Shown one piece after another: positions 50,591 to 60,019 of a stretch of 64,000 bases of DNA (position 1 is the stretch's first letter; each line of letters starts with the position of its first letter). The translations under genes were made by a program, and so were the position numbers. The notes beneath the pieces were generated by a model. That model ran no database searches and had not been told where the DNA came from. It worked only from the letters and a program-made list of their open reading frames with translations. Source of the stretch: CAWJNF01 sp963844235 (GTDB taxonomy: Bacteria > Actinomycetota > Thermoleophilia > Gaiellales > Gaiellaceae). The DNA lies in NCBI GenBank assembly GCA_963844235.1, contig CAWJNF010000005.1, positions 186,001-250,000 of the forward strand. Direction: 5' to 3'.

Positions 50591-52966
50591 ATGTCTGACA
50601 TTCTGGCGAGCCCCGGAGGGACACAGGCCTCAATTCCGCCCGCCGATCTCGAGGCGGTGGCCTCGATCGAGCGCCGGGTGCTCTGGCTCGCGACCCGGAT
50701 CGTCGACTACGCGAACCGCGAGCGGCCGAAAGGTGACGACCTCAAGGTCGGCGGCCATCAGGCCTCGTCGGCCTCCATGGTCTCGCTGATGACGGCCCTC
50801 TACCTCCTCGACCTGCAGGCGGAGGACAGGGTCGCGGTGAAGCCGCACGCATCGCCCGTGCTGCACGCGATCGAGTACCTGCTCGGCCGGCTCGACCGTG
50901 CCTACCTGACCCAGCTTCGTGAATACGGCGGCCTCCAGTCGTACCCGAGCCGCACGAAGGATCCGTTCCCGGTCGACTACTCGACGGGCTCGGTGGGTCT
51001 GGGAGCGGCCGCGCCCCTCTTCGGCGCGCTGGCGAACCGGTACGTGCAGACCCACTTCGGCAGCGGCACCGGCGGCCGGTTCATCTCCATTCTCGGTGAC
51101 GCGGAGCTCGACGAGGGCAACGTCTGGGAGGCGATCATCGAGCCGCAGACGCGGGCGCTGCCGAACGTGCTCTGGATCGTCGACCTGAACCGCCAGAGCC
51201 TCGATCGCGTCATCCCCATCATCAAGGCCAAGGAGCTCCAGGAGGTCTTCCGGCTGAACGGCTGGCAGGTGATCGAGCTGAAGTACGGCCGGCGGCTGCG
51301 GGAGGCCTACGCGGGGGACGGGGGCGACCTCCTGCGCCGGCGGATCGACGAGATGCCGAACCAGCTCTACCAGAGTCTCTTCGGCGCTTCGGAAGAGGTC
51401 GTGACCGAAGCCGTCCTCGCGGACCTTCGTCCGGACGAGCGGGCGCGGCTCGAGCGGCTCCTCGCCGGACACGAGGGCGAGGTGGCGACGCTGATCCACG
51501 ACCTGGGGGGCCACGACCTGGGCGATCTGCTCGGCGCCTTCGCCGAAGCGCGTCAGGAGACCGATCGGCCGACCGTGATCTTCGCCTACACGATCAAGGG
51601 CTTCGGCTTGCCGATCGCGGGCCGGCCTCTGAACCACTCCGCGCTGTTGAGCGGCCCTCAGGTGGACGAGCTGCGCGCGGCGAACGGGCTGTCGGAGGAG
51701 AGCGAGTGGGACCGCTTCGATCCGGCGACGCCGGAGGGACGTCTGTGTGCCGCCGCCCGCAGCCGGCTCGAGCGGCGGGTCAGGCCAGCCCCCGAAGCCG
51801 TGCCGGTCCCTATCCAGTTGGGGGGAAGAGCCGCGGCGAAGGCGTCGACTCAGGAGGCCGTCGGACGCATCCTGCTCGACCTGTCGCGGCTCGACGGACT
51901 GACGCAGCGGATCGTCACGATCTCGCCCGACGTCTCGGTCTCGACCAACCTCGGCGGCTGGATCAACAAGGTCGGCGTGTTCGGGCCGGCCGAGGAGCCC
52001 GAGTACGAGGGGCCGGAGGCCTCGGCGCTCGCCTGGCGGGTGTCGCCGGCAGGGCGCCACATCGAGCTCGGTATCTCGGAGATGAACCTCTTCCTGGCCC
52101 TCGGTCAGCTCGGCCTCGCCCGCGAGACCTTCGGCGAGCAGCTCTTCCCGATCGGGACTCTGTACGACCCCTTCGTCATCCGGGGCCTCGAGGCGCTTCT
52201 CTACAGCGTCTACTCGGGCGCGCGGTTCGTCGTGCTCGGGACGCCGAGCGGTATCTCCCTGTCCCGGGAAGGCGGTGCCCATCAGTCCACGATCACGCCC
52301 GGAATCGGCATGGAGCTGCCCGGTCTCCTCTACGCCGAACCGACGTACGCGAAGGAAGTGGAGTGGATCCTGCTCGACCAGCTGCGGCGGATGCAGGATC
52401 CCGACGGCGAGTCGCTCTACCTACGGCTCTCGACGAAGCCGATCGACCAGTCTCCGTTTGCCGAGCTTTGCGAGACTCGCGGCGAGGACGCCGTTCGCGC
52501 CGATGTGCTAGCCGGCGGGTTCTGGCTGCGCCCAGTCGAGCCGGACATGGACGCCGTCGTGCTCGCGACGTGCGGGGCGATGGTGCCCGAGGTACTGCGA
52601 GCGGCCGACGCGCTTCACGAGGACGAGGGCGTGATGGCCGGCGTGCTCTGCCTGTCCTCTCCGGATCGCCTCTTCCGCGAGTGGAAGCAGGCACGGCTCG
52701 CCCATCTCGGCGACCTGAGCGCACGCCGGGAGCTCTCGCACCTCGAGCGATTGGTGCCGCCCGACCTGCGCAGCCTGCCGGTGGTGACCATCGTCGACGG
52801 CGCCTCGCACGCGCTCGTGTTCGTCGGCGGTTGCCTGGGCATGCGCACCGTGCCCCTCGGCGTCGACCGGTTCGGGCAGTGCGGCAGCCAGCCGGACGTC
52901 TATGCCGCGTACGACCTCTCGCCGGACGCCATTGTCACGGCGGCGCTGATCGCGCTCGAGCCGTAG
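50591..52966 (+). CDS. AceE-like homodimeric 2-oxo acid dehydrogenase E1 / transketolase family protein
   Basis: 791 aa, AceE superfamily but about 100 aa shorter than AceE. TPP/Mg motif GDAELDEGNVWEAI with VDLNRQSLD, substrate His regions KVGGHQASSASM and YSTGSVGLGAAAP, pyrimidine domain ISPDVSVSTNLGGW and transketolase C-domain (LATCGAMVPEVL). Likely decarboxylates a 2-oxo acid with thiamine diphosphate. No E2 or E3 gene adjoins it, so a stand-alone role is possible. ATG with TAAGAT 8 bases upstream. Confidence 0.85.
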   Translation: MSDILASPGGTQASIPPADLEAVASIERRVLWLATRIVDYANRERPKGDDLKVGGHQASSASMVSLMTALYLLDLQAEDRVAVKPHASPVLHAIEYLLGRLDRAYLTQLREYGGLQSYPSRTKDPFPVDYSTGSVGLGAAAPLFGALANRYVQTHFGSGTGGRFISILGDAELDEGNVWEAIIEPQTRALPNVLWIVDLNRQSLDRVIPIIKAKELQEVFRLNGWQVIELKYGRRLREAYAGDGGDLLRRRIDEMPNQLYQSLFGASEEVVTEAVLADLRPDERARLERLLAGHEGEVATLIHDLGGHDLGDLLGAFAEARQETDRPTVIFAYTIKGFGLPIAGRPLNHSALLSGPQVDELRAANGLSEESEWDRFDPATPEGRLCAAARSRLERRVRPAPEAVPVPIQLGGRAAAKASTQEAVGRILLDLSRLDGLTQRIVTISPDVSVSTNLGGWINKVGVFGPAEEPEYEGPEASALAWRVSPAGRHIELGISEMNLFLALGQLGLARETFGEQLFPIGTLYDPFVIRGLEALLYSVYSGARFVVLGTPSGISLSREGGAHQSTITPGIGMELPGLLYAEPTYAKEVEWILLDQLRRMQDPDGESLYLRLSTKPIDQSPFAELCETRGEDAVRADVLAGGFWLRPVEPDMDAVVLATCGAMVPEVLRAADALHEDEGVMAGVLCLSSPDRLFREWKQARLAHLGDLSARRELSHLERLVPPDLRSLPVVTIVDGASHALVFVGGCLGMRTVPLGVDRFGQCGSQPDVYAAYDLSPDAIVTAALIALEP

Positions 52967-53002
52967 ACCGATCATTACAGATCAATCATCTAGGCTCATC
53001 CG

Positions 53003-53464
53003 GTGGGCGACCCGCTCAGGATCCATTGCCGCGAGCTGCTCTCGCACGCCGGTACGAAGCTCGGCGTCTCGCCGTGGCACACCGTCTCGCAGGACCAGGT
53101 CGACCGCTTCGCGGAAGCGACCGGCGACCATCAATGGATCCACGTCGACCCGGAGCGGGCGCGGCACACCCCTTTCGGCAGCACGATCGCGCACGGCTAT
53201 CTGACGCTCTCCCTGTGGCCCGCCCTGCTCGACGAGGTTCTCGTCATCGAGGACTGCTCGATGGTGCTGAACTACGGTCTCAACCGCGTGCGCTTCCCGA
53301 GCGCGGTGCCGGTCGGCAGCCGCGTCCGGCTGCACCTCGAGCTCACCGGCGTCGAGGAGAACCCGGACTCGAGCCTTCAGACGACGTTCGGCATCGTGGT
53401 CGAGCTCGAGGGCTCGGACAAGCCCTGCTGCGTCGCCGAGAGCCTCTTCCGCTACTACCCATGA
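53003..53464 (+). CDS. MaoC-type (R)-specific enoyl-CoA hydratase
   Basis: 153 aa hot-dog fold. Catalytic Asp/His in ATGDHQWIHVD (about 39-49) and substrate loop GSTIAHGYLTLSL. GTG start with TAGGCT 6 bases upstream. Hydrates trans-2-enoyl-CoA in the cytoplasm. Converges with the MFS gene; no obvious partner. Confidence 0.9.
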   Translation: MGDPLRIHCRELLSHAGTKLGVSPWHTVSQDQVDRFAEATGDHQWIHVDPERARHTPFGSTIAHGYLTLSLWPALLDEVLVIEDCSMVLNYGLNRVRFPSAVPVGSRVRLHLELTGVEENPDSSLQTTFGIVVELEGSDKPCCVAESLFRYYP

Positions 53465-53485
53465 CGAGCGTCATCTCAGAGCCGC

Positions 53486-54685
53486 TCAGGTCACGAGGCG
53501 CACCCGCCTGACGTTCGCGGCCACGATCGGCACGAGGGCGAGCACGGTCACCGCAGCGGCGAGCGCGTACATCCAGAACGCGGTGCCGTACCCGTCGCCG
53601 TCCCCGACGATCCAGCCGCCGAGGTAGGTGGAGGTCACCGCGCCTCCCATGGCCGCGGCGGCGGCGATCCCGGATGCGCTCGCAGCGAGCGGGCCGGGCA
53701 TGAGAACAGGCGGAATCGCATACATCGGCGCAAGTCCACCGGAGACGCCCAGCGCCGACGCGGTCGCGACGAGGACTGCGACGCCGTAGGGCGGACTGCC
53801 GGTGAGCGCGAAGGCGACGAGGGAGACCGGAAGGGCGAACCCGGCCGCGGCGACGACGAGCGAGTGCCCGGTCCGGTCGGCCAGCCAGCCGGCGCCGAAG
53901 GTGGCCGGAATCCCTGCGAGGGTCATCAGCGACGATGCGAGGCTGATCTGGCCGGTCGTGAAGCCCGCGGACTCGTCGAAGTACGGCGGGATCCAGGTGA
54001 AGACACCGTACGCGACGAAGAGCGCGACGAAAAGAACGACGCAGAGCGAGCGCATCGCCGGGCTCGCCATGATCTCCCGATAGCCGCCGCCCCTGCTCGG
54101 CGGCGGCCGACCGACCGACGCGCTCGCCATCAGAGTGACGGAAACCACTGCTCCGATGAGCGCCGCCGCTCCGAAGATCCACGACGGCCAGCGCCAGTCG
54201 AGCGCCTCCTCGATCAGCTTGGTCGCGAAGAACGCCACCGTGCCACCGATGGAGAGGCCGCACAGGAAGACGCCCACGCCGAGGTTTGCCCTCGCCGGAG
54301 GTAGGAGCGACGTGACGAACGTGAGGGCGGGCGCATAGATCAGGCCACCCGCGACGCCGATTGCGGCACGGCACAGGAGAAAGACGGCCATGGACTCGGT
54401 CAGCCCGAAGCACACGCTCGCGACCCCCGTCAGCACCAGGGCAGCCCCGACGAGAGGGACCGGGCCGAATCTCGCCGCGAGCTTGCCCGAGAGCAGGCTC
54501 GACACGAGAAACCCGCCCAGGCACACGCTCATGAGCGCTCCGGCCTCCGCATGGGAGAAGCCGAGGTCGTCGACGAACGTCGTGATCAGAGGCGGAATCG
54601 AGAAGATGACGAGGTAGTTGAGCCCGACCGCGAGCGCGGCGCCGACGACCGGCAGCCAGAGCGACAGGCCCTGCCGAGAGGTCAC
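53486..54685 (-). CDS. MFS transporter
   Basis: 399 aa with 12 predicted membrane helices. MFS loop motif A in SGKLAARFGPVPLVG (about 65-79) and the second-half repeat AGWLADRTGHSLVV (about 265). GTG start overlaps the stop of acoX by 4 bases, making it the last gene of the aco-type operon; uptake of acetoin or a related keto compound is a reasonable inference. Confidence 0.88.
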   Translation of the reverse strand: MTSRQGLSLWLPVVGAALAVGLNYLVIFSIPPLITTFVDDLGFSHAEAGALMSVCLGGFLVSSLLSGKLAARFGPVPLVGAALVLTGVASVCFGLTESMAVFLLCRAAIGVAGGLIYAPALTFVTSLLPPARANLGVGVFLCGLSIGGTVAFFATKLIEEALDWRWPSWIFGAAALIGAVVSVTLMASASVGRPPPSRGGGYREIMASPAMRSLCVVLFVALFVAYGVFTWIPPYFDESAGFTTGQISLASSLMTLAGIPATFGAGWLADRTGHSLVVAAAGFALPVSLVAFALTGSPPYGVAVLVATASALGVSGGLAPMYAIPPVLMPGPLAASASGIAAAAAMGGAVTSTYLGGWIVGDGDGYGTAFWMYALAAAVTVLALVPIVAANVRRVRLVT

Positions 54686-55740
54686 GCCCGCGCTCCGACC
54701 AGCAAGCCTCGCTCGGCGGCCTCGGAGAGCGCCGCCGGCACATCCACGACGAGGGGCCCCTCGGTGTCCAGCGTCACCTCGACCGCCTCGCCTTCGCCGA
54801 GCTCGTGCTCTCGTTCTCCGTCGAGGGCCAGCGACCCGGCCGGGGCGAGAAGGGTCACCGTCGTGCCGGGCTCGAGGCGACGGAGCTCGGCCACCCCGAC
54901 CGGCACGATCCGCCCGGGCGCGAGCGGGACGCGAACGACGGTCTCCGCCTCCTCGGCGGGGGCGAGGACGATGTGGAGACCGTGTCTCGCCTCGCGAGGA
55001 ACCGGGTCGAGCAGGGCCGCGAGCGCCGAAAGCCCGACGGCTCCAGGCTCGCCAATGGCGACGATCGCCTCCGTGATCGTCTCCGGACGCCAGAGCGCCC
55101 GCGCACCGACCCAGGGCTCCTGCGTGAGCGCGACGTCCACCAGCGCGCAGTCCTCCCAGCTCGGGTCGGATCCCGGGTCGGGGTCACCACGGTGCACGAG
55201 CCGGCGGGCGCCGGACACGCGCAGGATCTTCTCGCGTCGGAGCGCCGTCGAGCCGACCTTCGCGGTCGCCACTAGCCCCAGCGCAAGCCCCGCGGCCGTC
55301 GCCTCGCGAAGCTCGGGGAACGCGTTGTTCGTTCCCGTCGAGAGCGCGAGCAAGGGAACGTCACCGCTGTGGCGGGCGACGAGGCGGCAGGTCCCGTCGC
55401 CGCCGAGAACGGCAATCGCGGCGACGCGCTCCTTCATCGCGAGCGTCGCCTGAACCGTGTCCTCGCCCGTGTCGCGCAGGACAAGCTCCAGCGTCTCGAG
55501 GGCGGGAAGCTCCACGCCCGCCGTCGGCGCCTGCCCCCGCAGCATCCGTGCCAGGCTCTCGGAAAGCCCTGAGCCGGCGGGCATCATCAGCACGTTCTCC
55601 ACCCCAGCGGCGCCGAGACCGACCATGAGCCGGTAGACCATCGAGCCCTTCTCCGCGTTGTCGAAGACCGAGGCTCCGGCGACGAGCCGCCGCACGTCCC
55701 GGCCCGAGGCCGGGTTGGCGATGACGCCGACGGTGGTCAG
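54682..55740 (-). CDS. acoX: AcoX-like ATP-NAD kinase family protein
   Basis: 352 aa. N-terminus TTVGVIANPASGRDVRRLVA and VLGGDGTCRLVARHSGDVPLLALSTGTNNAFPE carry the NAD kinase-like GGDGT and TGTxN motifs, plus a C-terminal beta domain. AcoX accompanies acetoin dehydrogenase genes; its biochemical role is unclear. The natural N-terminus requires a CTG start (55740-55738) that overlaps the acoC stop as CTGA; no ATG/GTG/TTG exists at that position. Confidence 0.82.
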   Translation of the reverse strand: MTTVGVIANPASGRDVRRLVAGASVFDNAEKGSMVYRLMVGLGAAGVENVLMMPAGSGLSESLARMLRGQAPTAGVELPALETLELVLRDTGEDTVQATLAMKERVAAIAVLGGDGTCRLVARHSGDVPLLALSTGTNNAFPELREATAAGLALGLVATAKVGSTALRREKILRVSGARRLVHRGDPDPGSDPSWEDCALVDVALTQEPWVGARALWRPETITEAIVAIGEPGAVGLSALAALLDPVPREARHGLHIVLAPAEEAETVVRVPLAPGRIVPVGVAELRRLEPGTTVTLLAPAGSLALDGEREHELGEGEAVEVTLDTEGPLVVDVPAALSEAAERGLLVGARA

Positions 55741-56849
55741 ACGCTCTCGAGGAATCCGTCGATCAGGCGGTTCACCTCGCCTGCGGCCTCCATCTGCGGC
55801 ATATGGCCGGCGCCGGCGAGGGTCTCCACGCGCGCCGAGGCGGGGAGCGCGCCGGCGTGGGAGGGCGGCACGATGCGGTCTTCCGCGCCCCAGATAGCAA
55901 GGACCGGCGTTCCGAGGGCCGACAGCGGCTCTCCGATGTCGATCGCCTGGCGTCCGCCCGGGAACGCGGCGGCCGCGATCGTACGGAGGGCCTGGTCGAC
56001 GCCGTCGATGCGCTTCGTCTTCATGACGTCCTCGGCGAACTGCCTCGTCACGACGGCCGGATCCGCGAACAGCCGCTCGAGGACCGGCCTCAGCTCGCGC
56101 CGGCTCTCGGCGGCCACGAACGCGTCGATGAACTCGCCGTCGATCTCGGCGCCGAGCCCCGTTGTGGCGATGAGGGTGAGCGACGCCGCCCGCTCGGGGT
56201 GCTCGGCCGCGAGCGTCGCCACGACCGCGCCGCCGATCGAGTGGCCGACGAGGTGGGCCCGCTCGATGCCGAGCGCGTCCAGCGCGGCGAGCAGGGTCCC
56301 GGCGAGCTCGGCCACCGAGCCGCCTCCGACGTCCTTCGAGGAGCCGCCGTGACCGGGAAGGTCGAACGCGTAGACCGACCGCCCGGAGCCGGCCAGGGCC
56401 TCCGCGTTGAACAGCCAGGTCGTCAGGTCGCCTCCGAAGCCGTGGACGAGCACCACGGTCTCGCTGCCGTCGCCCTGGCGCAGGTAGCGCAACACGCGGT
56501 CTCCCGCCGTCACGGTCTCCGTGGGCGGGCCGGCGTCCTCGTCGTCCTCCGGCACGAAGCTCGCCTGGAACTCGGCGACGAAGGCGTCGATCTCCTCCTC
56601 TGGTGCGGCGGGATCGGCGAGCACCCCGAGCAGTCCACCGACCGGAACGACGTCGCCGACCTTGGCGACATGGCGGCGCAGCACCCCTGCCGCCGGCGCC
56701 TCGACGGCGCCGTTGATCTTGTCCGTCTCGACCTCGGCGACCTCGTCGCCGATCGCGACCTCGGCGCCCTCCGGGACGAGCCACGCGACGAGCGCGCCCT
56801 CCTTCATGACGAGGCCGAACTTCGGCATGCCCAGCTTCGTAATCGTCAT
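55737..56849 (-). CDS. acoC: Acetoin dehydrogenase E2-like: lipoyl domain fused to alpha/beta hydrolase
   Basis: 370 aa. Residues 1-80: biotinyl/lipoyl domain with ETDKINGAVEAPAAG (lipoyl Lys in DKI). Residues about 115-370: alpha/beta-hydrolase fold with HGFGGDLTTW, nucleophile GHSIGG (about 199), GAEDRIVP (acid) and GAGHMPQMEA (His), which takes the place of the usual 2-oxo acid dehydrogenase acyltransferase domain. This architecture is specific to acetoin dehydrogenase E2. ATG overlaps the acoB stop by 4 bases. Confidence 0.9.
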   Translation of the reverse strand: MTITKLGMPKFGLVMKEGALVAWLVPEGAEVAIGDEVAEVETDKINGAVEAPAAGVLRRHVAKVGDVVPVGGLLGVLADPAAPEEEIDAFVAEFQASFVPEDDEDAGPPTETVTAGDRVLRYLRQGDGSETVVLVHGFGGDLTTWLFNAEALAGSGRSVYAFDLPGHGGSSKDVGGGSVAELAGTLLAALDALGIERAHLVGHSIGGAVVATLAAEHPERAASLTLIATTGLGAEIDGEFIDAFVAAESRRELRPVLERLFADPAVVTRQFAEDVMKTKRIDGVDQALRTIAAAAFPGGRQAIDIGEPLSALGTPVLAIWGAEDRIVPPSHAGALPASARVETLAGAGHMPQMEAAGEVNRLIDGFLESV

Positions 56850-57865
56850 GCCCGCGCCGTTGCTCCCACCGTCTGGCGCACGGCGTCCGCGATGGCCGCC
56901 GGCCCCGGCACGTAGAGATCCTCGAGCGCGGGGCTGAACGGCACCGGCGTGTGCGGCGCGGTGACCATCCGGGGCGGCGCCTTGAGCTCGCCGAAGCAGT
57001 TCTGCGCGACGAGAGCGCAGATGTCGCTTGCCAGGCTGCAGCGAGGATTCGACTCGTCCACCACGACGAGGCGCCCGGTCTCCTCGACGCTCTCGTAGAT
57101 CGTCTCCTCGTCCAGCGGCGAGGTCGTTCGGGGGTCGATGATCTCGCACTCGATGCCGTCTGCGGCGAGCTCGCCGGCGGCCTGCTCGGCCATGCCGACC
57201 ATGCGGCCGATGGCGACAACGGTGACGTCGCCGCCCTCACGCACGATGTTCGCCTCGCCGAACGGAATCGTGTACAGCTCCTCGGGCACGTCGCCCTCGA
57301 CTCCGTACATGACCTTGTTCTCGAAGTAGATCACGGGATCGTCGTCGCGAATCGCGCGAACGAGCAGGCCTTTCGCCTCGTACGGGCTCGACGGGATGAC
57401 GACCTTCAGCCCAGGGATGTGCGTGAAGAGGGCGTACAGGCACTCGCTGTGCTGTGCGGCGGCGCGGATGCCGGCGCCGTAGGTCGTGCGAATCGTCATC
57501 GGCACCCTCGCCTTGCCGCCGAACATGTACCGAAGCTTCGCCCCCTGGTTGAAGATCTGGTCGAAGCACACACCCATGAAGTCCACGAACATGAGCTCGG
57601 CGACGGGACGCAGGCCGGTCGCAGCCGCGCCGACCGCGGCGCCGATGAAGGCCGACTCCGAGATCGGCGTGTCGAGGATGCGCCCGGGAAACTCGGCATG
57701 GAAGCCCTTGGTGAGCCCGAACGGGCCACCCCAGGCGTCCTCGTGGCCGTCCCGCCCCGAGCCGCCCATGACGTCCTCGCCGAAGATGACGATGCTCGGA
57801 TCGCGCTGCATCTCCTGGCGAAGCGCCTCGCTGATGGCCTGCATGTAGGTGATCTTGCGCGCCAT
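56846..57865 (-). CDS. acoB: Acetoin/2-oxo acid dehydrogenase E1 beta
   Basis: 339 aa transketolase-like pyrimidine and C-terminal domains: ITYMQAISEALRQEM, GEDVMGGSGRDGH, the IGAAVGAAATGLRPVAELMF block, RTTYGAGIRAAAQHSE. With acoA it forms the thiamine-dependent E1 heterotetramer. Starts 21 bases after the acoA stop with a GAGGGAGG Shine-Dalgarno. Confidence 0.92.
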   Translation of the reverse strand: MARKITYMQAISEALRQEMQRDPSIVIFGEDVMGGSGRDGHEDAWGGPFGLTKGFHAEFPGRILDTPISESAFIGAAVGAAATGLRPVAELMFVDFMGVCFDQIFNQGAKLRYMFGGKARVPMTIRTTYGAGIRAAAQHSECLYALFTHIPGLKVVIPSSPYEAKGLLVRAIRDDDPVIYFENKVMYGVEGDVPEELYTIPFGEANIVREGGDVTVVAIGRMVGMAEQAAGELAADGIECEIIDPRTTSPLDEETIYESVEETGRLVVVDESNPRCSLASDICALVAQNCFGELKAPPRMVTAPHTPVPFSPALEDLYVPGPAAIADAVRQTVGATARA

Positions 57866-57886
57866 CGTTCCTCCCTCCCTGCGCTG

Positions 57887-58858
57887 CTAGTAGGAGACGT
57901 AGACGTCGGTGAGCAGTTCCGCTGCCTCGGGCTGACCTCCGGCACGCGCCCCTTCGACCGCTTCGTCGATCAGCGCGCGCGCTTCGGCGTCGATCTCCGC
58001 GAGCTCGTCGCCCGTCACCTGGTCTCGTGCCGTCAGGCGCGCGACCATCTGGTCGAGGCAGTCCCGGGTGGCCCGGATCTCCTCCACCTCGCCCGGCCGG
58101 CGGTACAGCTGCGAGTCGCCTTCCTCGTGACCGTAGTAGCGGTTGACCTTGCACTCGAGCAGCGATGGGCCGCCGCCCGCTCGGGCTCGCGAGATCGCCT
58201 CCCCGGCCGCCTCGTAGACGGCGAAGAAGTCGTGCCCGTCGACCACGACGCCGGGCAGCCCGAACCCGTCGGCCCGCTTGGCGACGTCCGGCTGGCCGAG
58301 GTGGTACATGGAGGGCGTGGCCTCTGCGTAGCCGTTGTTCTCGACGATGAAGACGCACGGCAGGTTCCACACCGAGGAGAGGTTCAGGCTCTCGAGGAAC
58401 GTGCCCTGGTTCGAGCCGCCGTCGCCCACGAAGGCGACTCCGACCTGCTGCGTGCCGCGGACCTTGGCCGACAGGCCGACACCGCAGATCATGGGTGGGC
58501 CGCCGCCGACGATCCCGTTCGCGCCGAGCATCCCGCGATCGATATCGGCGATGTGCATCGACCCGCCCTTGCCGCGGCAGAGCCCGTCTGCGCGGCCGTA
58601 GATCTCGAGCATCATCGCCTTCACGTCGCAGCCCTTCGCGATCGCGTGTCCGTGTCCCCGGTGGGTGCTGGCGACGTGGTCGTCGTCGTTCAGGTGCGCG
58701 CAGACGCCGGCCGCGATCGCCTCCTCGCCCGCGTAGAGATGGACGAATCCCGGGATGTCGCCGGTGGCGAACTCGACGTGCAGCCGCTCCTCGAACTCGC
58801 GGATCGTGCGCATGGTCCGGTAGGCGGAGATGAGCCGTTCCTTGGGGATCGCTTCCAT
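57887..58858 (-). CDS. acoA: Acetoin/2-oxo acid dehydrogenase E1 alpha
   Basis: 323 aa. TPP motif GDGGSNQGTFLESLNLSSVWNLP-type (given in part) ending VENN, plus HLYAGEEAIAAGVCAHL and HRGHGHAIAKG. First gene of acoA-acoB-acoC-acoX-MFS. Shine-Dalgarno GAGGAGC and a TAGACT box (58891-58886 minus strand) about 27 bases before ATG, so unlike most genes here it has a leader. Cleaves acetoin to acetaldehyde and acetyl-CoA with acoB/C if the assignment is right; the substrate could be another 2-oxo compound. Confidence 0.92.
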   Translation of the reverse strand: MEAIPKERLISAYRTMRTIREFEERLHVEFATGDIPGFVHLYAGEEAIAAGVCAHLNDDDHVASTHRGHGHAIAKGCDVKAMMLEIYGRADGLCRGKGGSMHIADIDRGMLGANGIVGGGPPMICGVGLSAKVRGTQQVGVAFVGDGGSNQGTFLESLNLSSVWNLPCVFIVENNGYAEATPSMYHLGQPDVAKRADGFGLPGVVVDGHDFFAVYEAAGEAISRARAGGGPSLLECKVNRYYGHEEGDSQLYRRPGEVEEIRATRDCLDQMVARLTARDQVTGDELAEIDAEARALIDEAVEGARAGGQPEAAELLTDVYVSY

Positions 58859-58950
58859 CGCCTGCTCCTCGGTCGGGTCCGCGTGAGTCTATGACGGCGC
58901 CGGCGCGTCCGGGTGAGCAGCACGCGACTCCTTCGAAGCACGACGACGCC

Positions 58951-58956
58951 TACGAT
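58951..58956 (+). promoter_or_regulatory. Leaderless-type -10 box (TACGAT)
   Basis: TACGAT 6 bases before GTG 58963. Confidence 0.45.
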
Positions 58957-58962
58957 GCGCGC

Positions 58963-60012
58963 GTGGCGAGACACCGCATCGCGCTGCTCCCGGGCGACGG
59001 CGTCGGGGTCGAGGTGACGGACGAGGCCCGGAAGGTCGTGGACGCGCTCGGCCTCGGCCTCGAGTGGACGCTGCTCGACTGGGGCTCCGACCACTGGCAA
59101 CGGACGGGCTCGATGATGCCGCCCGACTGGGAGGACGTGCTGCGCGCCCACGACGCGTGCCTGATGGGCGCGTGCGGGCGGCCTGACGTGCCCGACCACG
59201 TCTCGCTCTGGGGGCTGATCCTCCTGATCCGCCAGACGCTCGACCTGTGGGCGAATGTCCGCCCGGCGCGCCTGCTCTCGGGCGTCCCCTGCCCGCTGGC
59301 CGGCCGGCAGCCGCAAGACGTGGACATGCTCTTCGTCCGTGAGAACACCGAGGGCGAGTACGCGGGCGTGGGGGGGCGATCGCACCGTGGGCATGCCCAG
59401 GAGGTCGGGATCGAGACGAGCGTCTTCACCCGCTTCGGCGTCGAGCGAGTGGTTCGCCACGCGTTCGAGCTCGCCGAGCAACGGCGGGGCCTCCTCACCA
59501 GCGCGACGAAGTCGAACGCCAGCCGCTACGGCTACGTGCTCTGGGACGAGGTGTGCGAGCTCGTCGCGGCCGAGCACCCGGGCGTCCGCTACGAGCGCGT
59601 GCTCGTCGACGCGCTTGCGGCGCGGATGGTGCGGTCGCCCGACAGCCTCGACGTCGTCGTGGCGTCGAACCTCTTCGCGGACATCCTCACCGACCTGGCC
59701 GCCGCCATCCAGGGTGGCATGGGAATGGCGGCGAGCGCCAACGTCGCGCCCGGCGCAGGCGTGCCGGGGCTGTTCGAGCCCGTGCACGGGTCGGCGCCCG
59801 ACATCGCCGGCCAGGGCGTCGCCAACCCGTGTGGCGCCGTCTGGAGCACGTCTCTGATGCTCGCGTACCTGGGGGAGGACGAGGCTGCGGCGCGGATCAT
59901 GCGCGCCCTCGAGGACGTCTGCCGCGACGGCCCGCGAACCCGCGACATCGGCGGCGAGGCAGGAACCGCGGCGGTCGGTGACGCGATCGCCGCCAGGGTG
60001 GCAGCGGGCTGA
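58963..60012 (+). CDS. Isopropylmalate/tartrate dehydrogenase family protein
   Basis: 349 aa beta-decarboxylating dehydrogenase. GDGVGVEV at the N-terminus, RENTEGEYAGVGG substrate loop, TSATKSNASRYG with the catalytic Lys, NLFADILTDLAAAIQGGMGMAASAN and GLFEPVHGSAPDIAGQGVANP blocks. RENTEGEY resembles tartrate dehydrogenase more than LeuB or isocitrate dehydrogenase. GTG 58963 chosen for the TACGAT box 6 bases upstream; a 24-codon longer frame is discounted. Divergent from the aco operon. Confidence 0.88.
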   Translation: MARHRIALLPGDGVGVEVTDEARKVVDALGLGLEWTLLDWGSDHWQRTGSMMPPDWEDVLRAHDACLMGACGRPDVPDHVSLWGLILLIRQTLDLWANVRPARLLSGVPCPLAGRQPQDVDMLFVRENTEGEYAGVGGRSHRGHAQEVGIETSVFTRFGVERVVRHAFELAEQRRGLLTSATKSNASRYGYVLWDEVCELVAAEHPGVRYERVLVDALAARMVRSPDSLDVVVASNLFADILTDLAAAIQGGMGMAASANVAPGAGVPGLFEPVHGSAPDIAGQGVANPCGAVWSTSLMLAYLGEDEAAARIMRALEDVCRDGPRTRDIGGEAGTAAVGDAIAARVAAG

Positions 60013-60019
60013 CGGGGGC

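Noticed and set aside
50630..52282. A 550-codon minus-strand open frame opposite the AceE-like gene
   Set aside because: Antisense shadow of a well-conserved gene in GC-rich DNA, with no motif, no Shine-Dalgarno and no promoter box.
54682..57240. An 852-codon minus-strand frame covering acoX and beyond
   Set aside because: In the acoC/acoB part it reads Arg/Gly-rich noise; the genuine genes in the other frames have clear motifs and 4-base overlaps.
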